NCBI RefSeq assembly: GCF_037038585.1 | Contig: NC_092524.1 | Coordinates: 41,612,001 to 41,676,000, forward strand | Source of the DNA: Patagioenas fasciata | Lineage: Eukaryota; Chordata; Aves; Columbiformes; Columbidae | Direction of reading: 5' to 3' | DNA: 64,000 nucleotides | Part shown: positions 12,201 through 22,267 of the stretch, one piece after another | Position numbering within the stretch: the stretch's first letter is position 1 | How the letters are laid out: every line of letters begins with the position of its first letter | Position numbers and translations under genes: made by a program | Notes under the pieces: generated by a model | What the model was told of the DNA's origin: nothing | What the model saw: the letters and a program-made list of their open reading frames with translations, nothing else | Databases searched by the model: none

Positions 12201-13989
12201 TATATTGCTCTTTAATAAGTAAGTTTTACCTATTTGATATAGAAAAAGCAATATAATTTAAAAGTGAAACTAGTTTCTCAAGCCTGTGCTTTAACTTTGA
12301 GGAACCATGGGATTATTAGCCCAACGATGAAAGAAACTGAAACTATGTATTACTTAAACTAATTTTCACTTCCAAAATGCTAACATAGCACTTTGGCAGC
12401 CTTACTGGCAAGTGAAAACTGTTCGCTGCAAACTAGATTTATTATACATCTGATTGAAATAAACATTTTGTTTCAGAATCCCTTTACAAAAGTGTGCTGG
12501 TTTTAATATCGTCATCATATGGTAAAGAATTGCAGATTGAAGTTTTCAGGTTGTAACACAACAGAAACAGTAAATATGTTGTTACTATTCTTAGAGCAGT
12601 GCCCAGGTATTTTAGGGGGCAGAGTTTGCTCGAGTAAGGTTATTACCTTCCCCAAGCCATTCATAGATACATCAGAGAACCTGGCATTCTTCTGAGTTTA
12701 AATGTGTAAAATGCCCCATTTTTTTGCTTACTTTCTGCCTCTGGTCTCTCATTTTCCACTTCAATTTAATTACAGGTTTTTTTCCTCTGGTGGAACAACT
12801 TCCCTTTTTTCAGCCAAAAGTGTAGGACTTCAGTATCATCCAAAGTTATTTTGTGTTGTGTTTGGTTGGTTTTGTTTATACACAATTAGTTTAAGCCACT
12901 TCTGCTGCTCTCTTAAACACTTGATTTCTTCCTGTCTTTCTTTTATAGGGTAAACAAGGCAAACATGTCCTGTATGGCTGCAGTGAACTTTTTAATGCTA
13001 CACAGTTTATAAAACAGGTAGGAATATTTGATAACTTCTGTAATATTTGTTACTTCTGTAACTGTGTGTTGATTCATTTACCTTTACATCTCTCCATTGA
13101 TTAAAAAAACCCACCACACTCATTTGTGAAACGTTAACACCTTTTCTTGTTATCTCTTTTCACTTGATTGAAATGGAAGTTTGGAGTAATTATTTTTAAT
13201 TAACTTTTGGAGGCCTGTATTGTCAGTGTGGGTTCACAGGTAAGGCAGGTGAACAAGTTCAAAATAATCAGCCTTAACATAAAACCTCATCAAAAACAGG
13301 ACTCAGTTCTTGATAGTTTCACAAATATCACGTCTTCCGAGGCTATTCTAGCAACATTTATGAGTTAAAAACTGCTATTCAATGGTGATCTTTAAACTTT
13401 GTCCTATTTATAAATACTGGCCTAGTGGTGCCCTAGTGATGTCCATACCTATGTTAAAATCAATTTTTTAGTGCTGTTAAAAACATTTTCATTACCATTA
13501 GTTCTCTGTGCCTCATTTCAATACAAATGCAAGATAAAAATTATTCACGGTGGGCAGCAGAGAGCAGCCCTTCAGTCACCACCTATGGTTTTGTTTCCTA
13601 CTAAGATGGGAATGAATTGTTATTCAAAACTACATTTTGAAGAATGAATTTAAATTCTCGTTGCACTTGAGGAAGAGCAATGGAACTTATGAGCTTGTAG
13701 CTCTTCGTCAGCTGAGTTAACTTTTATGTTGACTTCAGAGTGTACACTGCACCTTTACCTCTGAGATTTATTCAAATCTTACGATTTGAAGCTCAGATCC
13801 TTTCCTGTGAGGATATGCATGAAGCATTCGATTACCAGCATACTTTCCATTGTAAGAGACAACCAAAGCTTATAGGATGGAAATATATATTGTATTAAGT
13901 GGATATTAGTTTGACTGAAAGCATAAGGTTAGAATCCTAATGGTTTTCTGTGTCTTCATGTTTAGCTGTCCCAACTTGGCCAGAAATAA
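210..13989 (+). CDS. SCFD1: SCFD1 (SLY1), 3' part of the gene: last six coding exons
   Basis: SCFD1 is a cytosolic Sec1/Munc18-family protein that binds syntaxin-5 and related SNAREs and promotes ER-Golgi vesicle fusion. Six exons join in frame to encode 99 C-terminal residues. The series begins NLPVTRILDNLMEMKSNP, passes through DDYRYFDPKMLRG and the Sec1-family block AIVFVVGGGNYIEYQNL, and ends LSQLGQK-stop. This follows the vertebrate SCFD1 C-terminus almost residue for residue as I recall it. Every exon has AG/GT borders, and exon lengths of 54, 53, 34, 66, 69 and 24 nt keep the frame (0,0,2,0,0,0). The human protein has about 640 residues, so roughly the first 540 lie upstream of the window. 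No frameshift or stop interrupts the series, so this is a functional gene and not a retrocopy. Species-level substitutions against the human sequence as recalled are conservative, for example Ile for Val in QNLIDYIK. Confidence 0.97.
264..4918 (+). other. SCFD1: SCFD1 intron, about 4.7 kb
   Basis: AT-rich intron between two recognised exons. I see no gene in it. Open frames such as 857-1159 and 3319-3606 are short, low in complexity and unlike any protein I know. It contains scattered A or T runs, for example a T run near 593-605, and no recognisable transposon. Confidence 0.85.
4919..4971 (+). CDS. SCFD1: SCFD1 coding exon (fifth from last)
   Basis: This 53-nt exon encodes ETDDYRYFDPKMLRGSD plus the first two bases (AG) of a serine codon. 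The acceptor is ...CTTAACAG and the donor is GTGAGT at 4972. The serine codon is completed by the first base of the next exon, which supports the pairing. DDYRYFDPKMLRG is a highly conserved SCFD1 stretch. Confidence 0.97.
4972..7496 (+). other. SCFD1: SCFD1 intron, about 2.5 kb
   Basis: Mostly AT-rich. From about 6700 to 7130 the base composition becomes more balanced and holds overlapping open frames on both strands. The longest is a minus-strand frame over 6748-7173, described in the findings. It has no recognised domain, so I do not call it a gene. No transposon was recognised. Confidence 0.8.
7497..7530 (+). CDS. SCFD1: SCFD1 coding exon (fourth from last)
   Basis: A 34-nt small exon. 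Its first base completes the split serine codon (AG|C), and the rest encodes SVPRNKNPFQE. The acceptor is ...TTTTTTATAG and the donor is GTAAGT at 7531. It ends in phase 0. The peptide SSVPRNKNPFQE across the junction is the conserved SCFD1 sequence, which fixes both borders. It is too short to show as an open frame on its own. Confidence 0.96.
7531..8797 (+). other. SCFD1: SCFD1 intron, about 1.3 kb
   Basis: AT-rich intron with an A16 tract at 7570-7585. I see no gene, transposon or unusual structure otherwise. Confidence 0.85.
8798..8863 (+). CDS. SCFD1: SCFD1 coding exon (third from last)
   Basis: This 66-nt exon encodes 22 residues in phase 0, including VFVVGGGNYIEYQNLIDYIK. The acceptor is ...CCTTTTAG and the donor is GTATGT at 8864. 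The hydrophobic strand followed by GGGNY is the C-terminal core block shared by Sec1/Munc18 proteins such as Sly1, Vps45 and Munc18, where it closes the domain 2/3 fold. Confidence 0.97.
8864..12948 (+). other. SCFD1: SCFD1 intron, about 4.1 kb
   Basis: AT-rich intron holding a short CR1 3' end near 9790-9856 and an A16 tract at 11949-11964. Open frames such as 10528-10905 (125 codons) and 9560-9913 on the minus strand have no recognisable motif and are treated as chance. A pyrimidine-rich stretch leads into the acceptor TTTTATAG before 12949. Confidence 0.82.
9790..9856 (+). mobile_element. CR1 LINE 3'-end fragment
   Basis: The stretch contains GGGAGTTGGACTCGGTGGGT, then CCCTTCCAACTTGAGATATTCTAGGATT. 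This follows the end of avian CR1 elements, where a GGTTGGACTAGATGAT-like part precedes TCCCTTCCAACCT and a final ATTCT-GATT octamer repeat. Only about 65 bp is recognisable and it has internal deletions and substitutions, so it is an old, 5'-truncated, inactive copy. It lies inside an SCFD1 intron in the same orientation as the gene. Confidence 0.8.
12949..13017 (+). CDS. SCFD1: SCFD1 coding exon (second from last)
   Basis: This 69-nt exon encodes 23 residues, GKQGKHVLYGCSELFNATQF followed by IKQ, in phase 0. The acceptor is ...TTTTATAG and the donor is GTAGGA at 13018, slightly weaker than the other donors. YGCSELFNATQF is a signature of SCFD1 and its Sly1 orthologues near the C-terminus. 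Confidence 0.97.
13018..13965 (+). other. SCFD1: SCFD1 last intron, about 0.95 kb
   Basis: AT-rich intron between the two final coding exons. I see no gene, repeat or unusual structure in it. Confidence 0.85.
13966..13989 (+). CDS. SCFD1: SCFD1 terminal coding exon with stop
   Basis: The acceptor ...CATGTTTAG precedes CTG TCC CAA CTT GGC CAG AAA TAA, which encodes LSQLGQK and stop. This is the expected SCFD1 C-terminus. The short coding part continues directly into the 3' untranslated region. Confidence 0.97.
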   Translation: MSQLGQK

Positions 13990-14180
13990 GACTGGAACAC
14001 CATTACCTGGATGGCAACGTGACAACAAAGCACTGTTATAACGTTCAGATGTCTTCATAATTATGTTTTTGCCATTATATTAAAACTTAAACTCATTTTC
14101 ATTAATATAACTTCAAAAAAATCTGTAATTAATACAGTGTATATCAGCATTTCAGAAATAAACCTTAAAACCTGCTATAT
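13990..14180 (+). other. SCFD1: SCFD1 3' untranslated region (probable minimal extent)
   Basis: Sequence after the SCFD1 stop codon. The first canonical AATAAA is at 14157-14162 and is followed by a G/T-rich stretch (TATTTTGGTAGGGGT) about 20 nt downstream, a good arrangement for cleavage near 14175-14185. A second AATAAA at 14694-14699 could give a longer 3' end of about 0.7 kb. The true end is inferred, not seen. Confidence 0.65.
14157..14162 (+). terminator. SCFD1: Polyadenylation signal for SCFD1
   Basis: Canonical AATAAA 168 nt after the stop codon, with a G/T-rich downstream element about 20 nt later. A more distal AATAAA at 14694-14699 is an alternative. Confidence 0.65.
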
Positions 14181-15815
14181 TTTGGTAGGGGTCAGTTTCA
14201 CATTTTAAATGTAATATTAGCTGGTACAGTATATGATATGGTATATGACAGAGCTGGCTGAAAAGCATAGCATTTTCAAGTTCTTATATATAGTTTCTGT
14301 TACAGTAAAGAAAGCAATAGCTTGAAGGAAGGATCGAATCTGTCTTTAGAAGATGTGTTCTTCTTGAAAGCCAGACTGTCTTTATTTAACCAAATTGAAA
14401 AGGTCAAAACTGCCTTTTAGGATCGCAGACAACCAGCCTTAGTGCAAGAGAACTACTTCTTACCCTTTTATTTTCCTAAGGTTATTGTACTTAGATTTAT
14501 GCAGTCTTTGTTTGATGGTCCAAAGATGTACTTGAAGATACCTTCAGTACAAGTTTCTGATACAGTAATTCAGTTTTCCTCTTAAGGTTAAGAGAAAATT
14601 GCTTGCCTACACAGTCACAGTTTCAAACTGTGAAATCTTTAATAGTTTTCTTTTCCACTTTTTATTGTAACTGCTTTGACTGTTATGTATGGGAATAAAC
14701 CAAGTCCTACTCACAGAACAGCTCTTAAACTGTTTTATAAGCACAAGTTTAAAATACAGTTTTTAATGATTGCATGAGGTAGGGGGTACTTAGTAGTTCA
14801 AAGAACCTCTTGATATAATTTTTTGCCAGTAATGATAGCTCTGGAGATTGAGAGAAGGTAACGTAATTTTTTCATAGATGCAGGTCTCTACCTCTAGAAT
14901 TGTTCCCTCTGGAAACAGCACTGCTGGTGGTGATGAAGCAAGAACTGTCTTCAAAATGACATCTAACAAACATACTCAAAAAGTGAAAAGAAAACATTTG
15001 TTGTGGGTTTATTAAGCAACTGAGATCACAAGAATTACTGGCTTACTGTGATTTTTTCAGAAGTGTTTTTTTTGCTCTGTTCTTCAATACTGAATGTTAA
15101 TTTTGCTCAAAAGGGAATATTTTTTTCCCCCAGCTGGATTTTTCAGAACATCTGTAAAAGCAGTTTATCTATTTCTTAAAAGTATCACAATTAAAAAAAA
15201 AGCATAATCTAGATGACGTTAGCAAAAAGTAGTAATGTCATGTCATTTAATTACCTGAGCTCAGTGTTGTAAGCTACTCCACACTACCACTATAAAATTC
15301 TAACTTTGCCAAGTCAATAAATAATGTCATGTTAATGATAGTTGTTCTATGTGAGCACTCTCCCATATAGCAATCAGCAAGGATTCACTGTGTCAAATGC
15401 AGTTCATTATTCTAATTCCCTATATATACACTATATTTGTTAGTAAAAAACAAGGTCAAAATGCATGTAGAAAATGAAAATTACATTTAAGGTATTTATT
15501 GCTTCCTGTGGGAGTTTATTCTGGGAGCTTGAAATAATCCATCCCCAAGAAAGCTGTGCTTCCTCTGCAGAGAGTTTTAACTATGTAGCTGACAACCAGC
15601 TTCTGAAAAATATGACCTTTTGTCCAGCTCTTGTGATAGGATGAGCCCTGCTTGTTTAAACCAGGAGCAGTCCTAAATCTCAGCTTAACAGAGTTTGCTG
15701 GTTGCTGTGTTCAAAAACCTAATTTGCAGTCTTTACGCTGCCTCTGGAGACAGGTTTGATTTGTGCCAGCTTCATAGCTGGATCTTCAGGTCTGTTATGT
15801 GAGCATGTGCTGGTC

Positions 15816-15890
15816 AGTTTGGGTTTTGTTGGTTTGTTGTCTTTTTTTGTTTTGCTTTGTTTGTTTGTTTGGTTTTTTAAAATACAATTT
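15816..15890. repeat. G/T-rich low-complexity tract
   Basis: A run made almost only of G and T on the + strand, with TTTG and GTTTG words repeated irregularly. It is not a clean tandem repeat. Similar tracts occur elsewhere in the window at 52869-52940 and 57118-57222. Confidence 0.7.
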
Positions 15891-16346
15891 TAGTACTTCA
15901 AACATTCTTCTCTTTCCTCTCCAAACTAGATTTCTGGTTTTGCTGTATTAGCAGTCTTAAAGTTCTCTGTTACCATTAAAATCTCAGATTTACTACTTTG
16001 TAGAAGGTCACTCATCGTGTTTCTCACAACCCAAGATACAGCGTGCTGTTTTTTCTTACTTGGCCCTTTTCCATAAATACCTCCTGTGGAATTAGGAGTG
16101 TAGAAGGATGTACAAGAAATCTCAAGGTTAAAAGTAAGCTGGCTCTTGGCCAAGCTTTTTCAATTTATAGCCAGTCACTATGCCCTTCACATCTTGAAAG
16201 GTGCCTCAAAGGCCTGTGCCTAAAGAAGAGGTTGTACCTGGCTCAGTGACTCTTAGATAAAACAGTACCAGCAGCATTCATGGTGCTATTAAATATTTTA
16301 AGTGGCTGCATGTAGGACCAGGGAATTTTGGAACTTTTGTAGGCTC

Positions 16347-16462
16347 TTCCGTATTAGAAAAGCTCAGGCAGGGCAGCGCCGACAGCAGCACCGGCCTCCG
16401 GTACAGCGGGTCCCGTGTCTCGGGACTGGGAATTCTTCACTGCGATCTACCTTCCCGCTTAG
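16347..16462 (+). other. Isolated CpG-rich patch ending in a strong splice donor
   Basis: About ten CpG dinucleotides fall within roughly 115 bp, surrounded by kilobases of CpG-poor AT-rich sequence. The patch ends at ...CCCGCTTAG followed by GTAAGT at 16463, a near-perfect 5' splice site. This could be the first exon of a noncoding RNA starting 2.4 kb beyond the SCFD1 stop, or a fragment of an unrecognised insertion. There is no long reading frame through it. I see composition and the donor; the transcript is inference. Confidence 0.3.
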
Positions 16463-19422
16463 GTAAGTAAAAGAAGCACAAGGCTGTACTTGTTCTTAGG
16501 AATAAGATAAGCATTCTGGTCTTCAGCTGTGGAAAATTGGCACATCTGTCTTTCAGGAGGTATAGCAAACCTTACAAATGGTTACATATGAATATCATTT
16601 AAGAATTAATTCACAATTTGAAACAATAAGCTTTTGCTTGCTTTCATATTTTAATTTAAAGGTTTTAGAATATTTACATGAATATTTTGTGAATTATTAA
16701 TTTAGTGCTTTTGTTTTTCAGAATTAGACACTGATACAAATCAGTATTTCTTTCCTATGTTAGAAGCAAATTTTGCCAACATTGATGGTGTTTACGTCAG
16801 TCTGAATGGCACATAGAACAGCGGCTCTTTCCCAAAGCCCATTAGTTCTATAGAAGACAGGAAATGCTGCTGCCATTCACGGTTACAGAGCCAACACAGC
16901 TGTGCACATGAGTTCCATGACCAGAGTTGAAAAAAGTGCAGCTTAATGGTTGGTCCAGTGTGTTGACTGGAGCAATCCTAAGAATAAAAGGTTTATGAGT
17001 AGGTACATAAGAACTAGCTTCAAAACTATCATAAATTCTTCAGATCTGAACTAAAAGGTGTTGGGCTGAAACAACCTCCTGGCCCTTGTTTACCGAGAGT
17101 CAGTGGAGAGACCTACTCGCTCTCATCGGTTGGATGATTCCTCAGTCGTTACTTGTTGCTGGCAGAGGGCTCTGCCTCATAGAAGGTCAAGCGTGGTCCA
17201 TGTTCTAGTGTTACGGAAAAACTAGCCACAGTGACAATGATTTCTCTGTAACTTTAGAGATCACAGAAAATGTTAATAATTTTCTTGCAGTGAATCAGTA
17301 GATGATTTAACCCACTGTTTTGTTTGGAAATGGTTTGGTGACTCTGCTCCATGTAGGAATCTGTCATTTTCAGCAACATTCAGATATATTCTGCTCCTTA
17401 ATGTGGTCTCATGTCACTAAGACACGCATGCCCTCCTTCAAAGGCATACAAAAATCAGCATATTTAATCAACACATCATGATTTTTCTTGTAAAATTATA
17501 AACCCTTAGTTCAATTGCCACAATAATTTCAAATTCTAGTTATAAATTAGAATTATAAACTTAGCTTTCCCTTTATCTGCCAGTGTCTTTCCCCATCTGA
17601 AAACCAAGCAGGGCCAACTTTTACATTTTTAAAATGTTATATTGAACCTATCTTGGCTCCTTCTCATAATTGTATAGGTTGGCTTTCTTGGTTTGGCAAT
17701 GGAGGTGTCATCTTTGTCCTGTGACACCAGACACAGCCCCAAAAGCCTCAGGACTATTCAGTCATGAGTCCCACTTCAGTCTTACAATCTCATGTGTGTA
17801 CACTCGTATTTTTGGCAATCTAAGGGGTAGATCATATGTGTAATGCTTTTAAATAAAATTGCTTTTTAGCACCTCAGCACGGATGTGCAATTTAGCTATT
17901 ATTTACTGCTCCAAATTCTTGCTTGTATTGTGTATGTATCATGAAAATAAACAGATTAAAATTAATCTAGATGAAGTGCCAGACAGCTGTGTGGCTTCCC
18001 TTACCAAGAACTGATGTGGATTCTTTCCATATTCGCTGGGAGGTTTTGTTTTGGATTTAGTAGTAATGACCTGATATTAATACAATTCTCCATAGTGTTT
18101 CCTGTAACTGAAACCATTTCCCTTACCTTTCTTTCCCTCCCCCAAATAAATTTATGGTCTCTTCCCTCTACATACAGACCTTCAAAGGTTTTGAAATTAT
18201 ACTAAAGATTTAGTTTTAACAAATAATGGGATTACTACTACTTCATTTTGGGAAGTAAAATTGCACGATCAGCTCAGTCTTTTTGTGGCGAACTTAAATA
18301 AGCTGTTTAATTTACTCCCTGAAATGAGCCAGGACCATTTGTACATTCAGCCACAATGGCAAAATTTTCTCAGTTCTTACAGCATCTCTAACACAGACAA
18401 TAACAGCAACCTTTCATGTGCCAAATTTGGCACCTTATACATGAATGACGTCAAGAGCTCTGCTGCAAAATGTTTGTTTCAATGTACATATAGCATTAAA
18501 TTGATTTTAAAATAGAATCCAAGCACTGAATCTGATAAATGCCTCTCAAAACACTTTTTAAACCATAAATCAACATGTACAGTTTTTATGTTTCAAAAGC
18601 ATGTAATTACGTCTATACGCTTTTTCTAGACCACAAATATGCACCATATTAAATAGACTGAATAAGGGCTACTTTTTCTTCCATCTATAAATCCTGTATG
18701 ATTGACATCTTCCACTGTGGCTTGTTCATTCTTTTATGCATTGGTGTTTTCTGTTACGTGTCCATAACAGAGGCTATCAGATCAGGTCACAAAACCATAT
18801 GAGGGAGAGAGAGATACCAGCCAAAGACGACAGATTATGACACAAAATGTTTCACAGGCAAGCACACAGTATTTTTTGTAGAGCTTGTATAATAGCAGAG
18901 CTAATTGTCATATTGCCAGTTTTGCTAATGCTGAAATAATCCTTCCCTTTTCATACGTGAATGAAGTGAAACTCTGCTGGTGCAATATTTTCTTCAGATT
19001 TCCTTACCAGTATGTTCCAGTCCTCCAGGAGTATCTTTTTTGCTTCATTTTCCTGGGATTGTTGACAGCCAAACTACGAGCTCCAGCTGGGATATGAATT
19101 CACCCTTCAAGTAGAACATCAATTCATTTCCCATAGATTGTAAATCAGCCACAGGCCGCCTTCATTCAGATAAAATACTAGTTTGAATTGGTAACTCACA
19201 GGGAAAGACACCTACTCCTAAATGCCATAGTCTGTCCAGCTGCAGTACTGAGGACGTTTTTTCTCTTCCCAGTGGAAAAGCTTTGCCTAGCCAGCCTTCC
19301 CTCTCTGTAACCATGCTCTGACTAGTTCTCTGAAAGCAAAGAACATTAAGATGAGCACTACTACACAGGGAAGGAAACTATACAAATCTACCTTCTGTGG
19401 GGTTTTTATGAGTCTGGAAGTC

Positions 19423-19463
19423 ACCTTTATCATATGAGGGAAGTAACCTTTATCATATGAGGG
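19423..19463. repeat. Two-copy 23-bp tandem duplication
   Basis: The 18-bp word ACCTTTATCATATGAGGG occurs at 19423-19440 and again, identically, at 19446-19463, a period of 23 bp. It is a small local duplication in intergenic DNA. Confidence 0.85.
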
Positions 19464-20869
19464 TAGTTTGAAGGGGAAGAGGGAAGAAAAACAAACAACC
19501 AACTAGAAGTCCTCTAGAAGTAAGCAAAGAACACAGGCATACTTGCTCTGTAGACCCTCGCTGTACGCGGTGGGCTTGTTCTGCAGCTCTTATTGGGACT
19601 TTGTACAAGTTTTCGCTAGGCACATCACCAGCTTTGTGATGGTTCTGCAGACCACATTTCTCCCCAGGGAAGTAACCTGGCCCATTAACCTTGCACAGGA
19701 CGAGAAAAAGCAGTGTTATTATCAGCCCAGGGCTCTCAGGGAGAAGAGCACTCATGTCTTTAGCCACACTCACGCCTCACTGGAAAAGCTGAACTTCTGC
19801 AGGCTTGGGCCCAGCATGAAAACAGGTGAACCAAACTGAGGCCACCCTCTGCAAAACAAGTTCATTTTTTTTTTAATGATAATATCTCTCATTTATTAGT
19901 CAGAATTAAGTTTCTGTCTGTTTTTCCTTACCTCTCCCCCTCAATTCACTGCAATACCAATGATCAAAAGCACAGTTCCTATACTTTAGGATAGGATCCA
20001 GGTTAGTCAAAAAGTCAGGGAAAACCTGATGAAAACTGATGTAGTTTTATAACTGTGGCAGTCAAACCACGAACACCAAAGCTGTGATGTTTTCCAAATT
20101 CTTTTTCCTCCTTTAGGTATCATTAGTAATTTGTTCCGCTATTCTCCTGGCCTGGCCTCCCTACATGCAGTCTCTATCTGGTCAGGATCTGGGCTTCAAG
20201 TGCCAAGCTCACCAGTAACCCAGCCAGGCTTTCTACAAAGCCTGACAGTTTCTGAAGTTCATTCATCAACACTGGCATGGGCCCTAAATAAGGGCCTTAG
20301 AAATCTGTTCCAGTGTCCCAGCAGAGACAAGGATTTAGCCCCAAAATGCTCATATCCTTTGATACCTCAAAGGAAACAACTAGTTGCCTTCCCAAACCCA
20401 CAGAAATATTTGTACATCTAAAGTTCCTGAAGCAAAAACACACCAGATTTAGAAGAATCTTTTGGCACAAGATTACCTTGCTTTCTGTTACCTATTTCTT
20501 ATAAATTTTCATTTCGGGAATGAAAACAGTGCTAAGAAAATACATGCAACTCTAGCTGACTTAGATCTAGAACAGACTGCATTCTTTGGAAATTTTCACA
20601 GTAAGAAATCAAGGACAAACGTCTATCATTTAGTTAATATGTCACATTTTGTTACTGTTCAGATATATATTTTTTCACAATGACAATAGAAAAGCTAAAT
20701 GAACTCAAAGGGTGTTCACTGAAAGTCAGTCTTACTCTAGTCTCCTTCTTTCTTTTGCTTAAAATTATTACATTAGAGATATTCCCTTTTGTTCAAGTGT
20801 TTTTACTGATCCCCTAAGATTTACCTATTCTGTACACAGTATTTCAATTTTTTTTGATCATGCATAGTG

Positions 20870-22267
20870 CTCTTAAGTGTAAGAAGATTTCCACTTCTGC
20901 AGCTGCACCCTGAAGAAGTCTGTAAGGGAGCAGCCACTGTGTCCAAGTCCACTTCCTCAAACAGTTTGTTGGTTTGGGGTTTTTTCCACCCCCCTCACAA
21001 TGGAGGTAAAACTGGAGAGGGATGGCAGAACTGATTGCAATTTGCAGATGTGTCATGATTACCATCTTAGTTTCCCTTGCTCATTGAGAACAAATTTTGC
21101 TGTGTCTGCAACCTGGTGACTGCCAGAGCCTGAGCGCAGCCCGGCCTGGAGCTCAGCTCTGCAGCACATGGATTGTCTGTGATAAGGGCTCCACAGCTGC
21201 TCAAACTCCAGAGCATCTGAAGCTTGAGGAGCAGCATTCCATCAGGCCCAGTGGCATGGCCTAAGCCAGACTGCACAAGAAGTCTTGCTGCCTGGACAGG
21301 GAACTTGGCTGGGGTCACTAAGGGCCAGGAGGGACTATGAAAGAGGTAGGCCCAGATGAGCCATCCTTCTGCTCCCAAATGAAGGCCCAGATCAGAAGAT
21401 GTTGGGATGACACAAGCAGGAGAAAAGGTGCATGGGACTGGCAGGGTCAAACTTATTTGGTTTACGTAAAGCTCTGGAGCAGCCAAATATTAAATGGCTC
21501 ATTGTTCAATGTGGCCACAGGCAAGGACTGGTAACCAGAGGGCTTCAGCCTGTCTTAAAAGGGGAAAATGGAGAATTAGGCGCTCCCCAAGGCATCAAGG
21601 TGTACAGGTCACTCAGGCAGCAGAGTGGGAAGGAGGAGGGATCATAAAAGGACTCTAGCAAAAGTTCAAGAGGCAGATTGTCCCCTAAAATGAAAGGCAA
21701 GGGCAGAAAGTAATGCTATCCATCAGCAAGCCTACAGTACACAGGCTCCCCATAGTCTTTCCACAGTGGTCACGAGTAAATGATCTGGCAGTAACAGTGG
21801 GTCCCATCCCAGGGGATGGTCTGAGGATAAAGGCCACCTCTCTCCCTCCTTCTCTCTCCTTCCCAGGAGGATGGCCAGGAGAAGACCACATATGGTCAGT
21901 AGCATCCACTACCAAACAGAGCTGGGACGGAGACTCCAGCATCCAAAAATCACATCCTGCTGAGTCAGAGATGAGACTGGGGACACACTGGAATTCTTCA
22001 CTAAAAGAAACAGCTACCAAGGAACTAATGAATAAATTCACATATTTAGGCACAGAACTGAATACCAGGAAAAATTAATGCTACCTACCCAAAATTATGT
22101 GAATAGAAGCTAGAAGCACAAAGTAAACACAGTTGAAATGACTACAGGTGGCTCCAAGATCTTGCATGTTGTGCCACTGCTACAGTTCCAGTGTATAAAC
22201 CTTTGTGGGTATACAAAAGATTTAGTGGCTTGGCAATAAACCACCAAAAAAAAAAAAAAAAAAAAAA
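20870..22267 (+). other. GC-enriched block ending in AATAAA and an A22 tract
   Basis: From about 20870 to 22080 the base composition is clearly more balanced than the AT-rich flanks. Overlapping open frames of up to 139 codons occur on both strands, none with a recognisable domain. The block runs to AATAAA at 22235-22240 and then 22 consecutive A at 22246-22267. That order resembles the 3' end of a reverse-transcribed insert, but only 5 nt separate signal and A tract, shorter than the usual 10-30 nt. I found no clear target-site duplication. Identity of any source gene is unknown. Confidence 0.3.
22246..22267 (+). repeat. A22 homopolymer
   Basis: Uninterrupted run of 22 A residues, among the longest homopolymers in the window. 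See the GC-enriched block that it terminates. Confidence 0.95.

Larger units (their letters stand above)
14181..20850. other. Intergenic AT-rich DNA downstream of SCFD1
   Basis: No convincing gene. Open frames are all under about 110 codons and without known motifs. Contents: a second AATAAA at 14694-14699, a G/T-rich low-complexity run at 15816-15890, a compact CpG-rich patch with a splice donor at about 16347-16470, and a small tandem duplication at 19423-19463. The first few hundred bases may belong to a longer SCFD1 3' UTR. Confidence 0.75.

Noticed and set aside
21067..22078. Overlapping open frames of up to 139 codons on both strands
   Set aside because: They overlap each other in opposite directions inside a GC-enriched block, with no domain or codon pattern favouring either strand.
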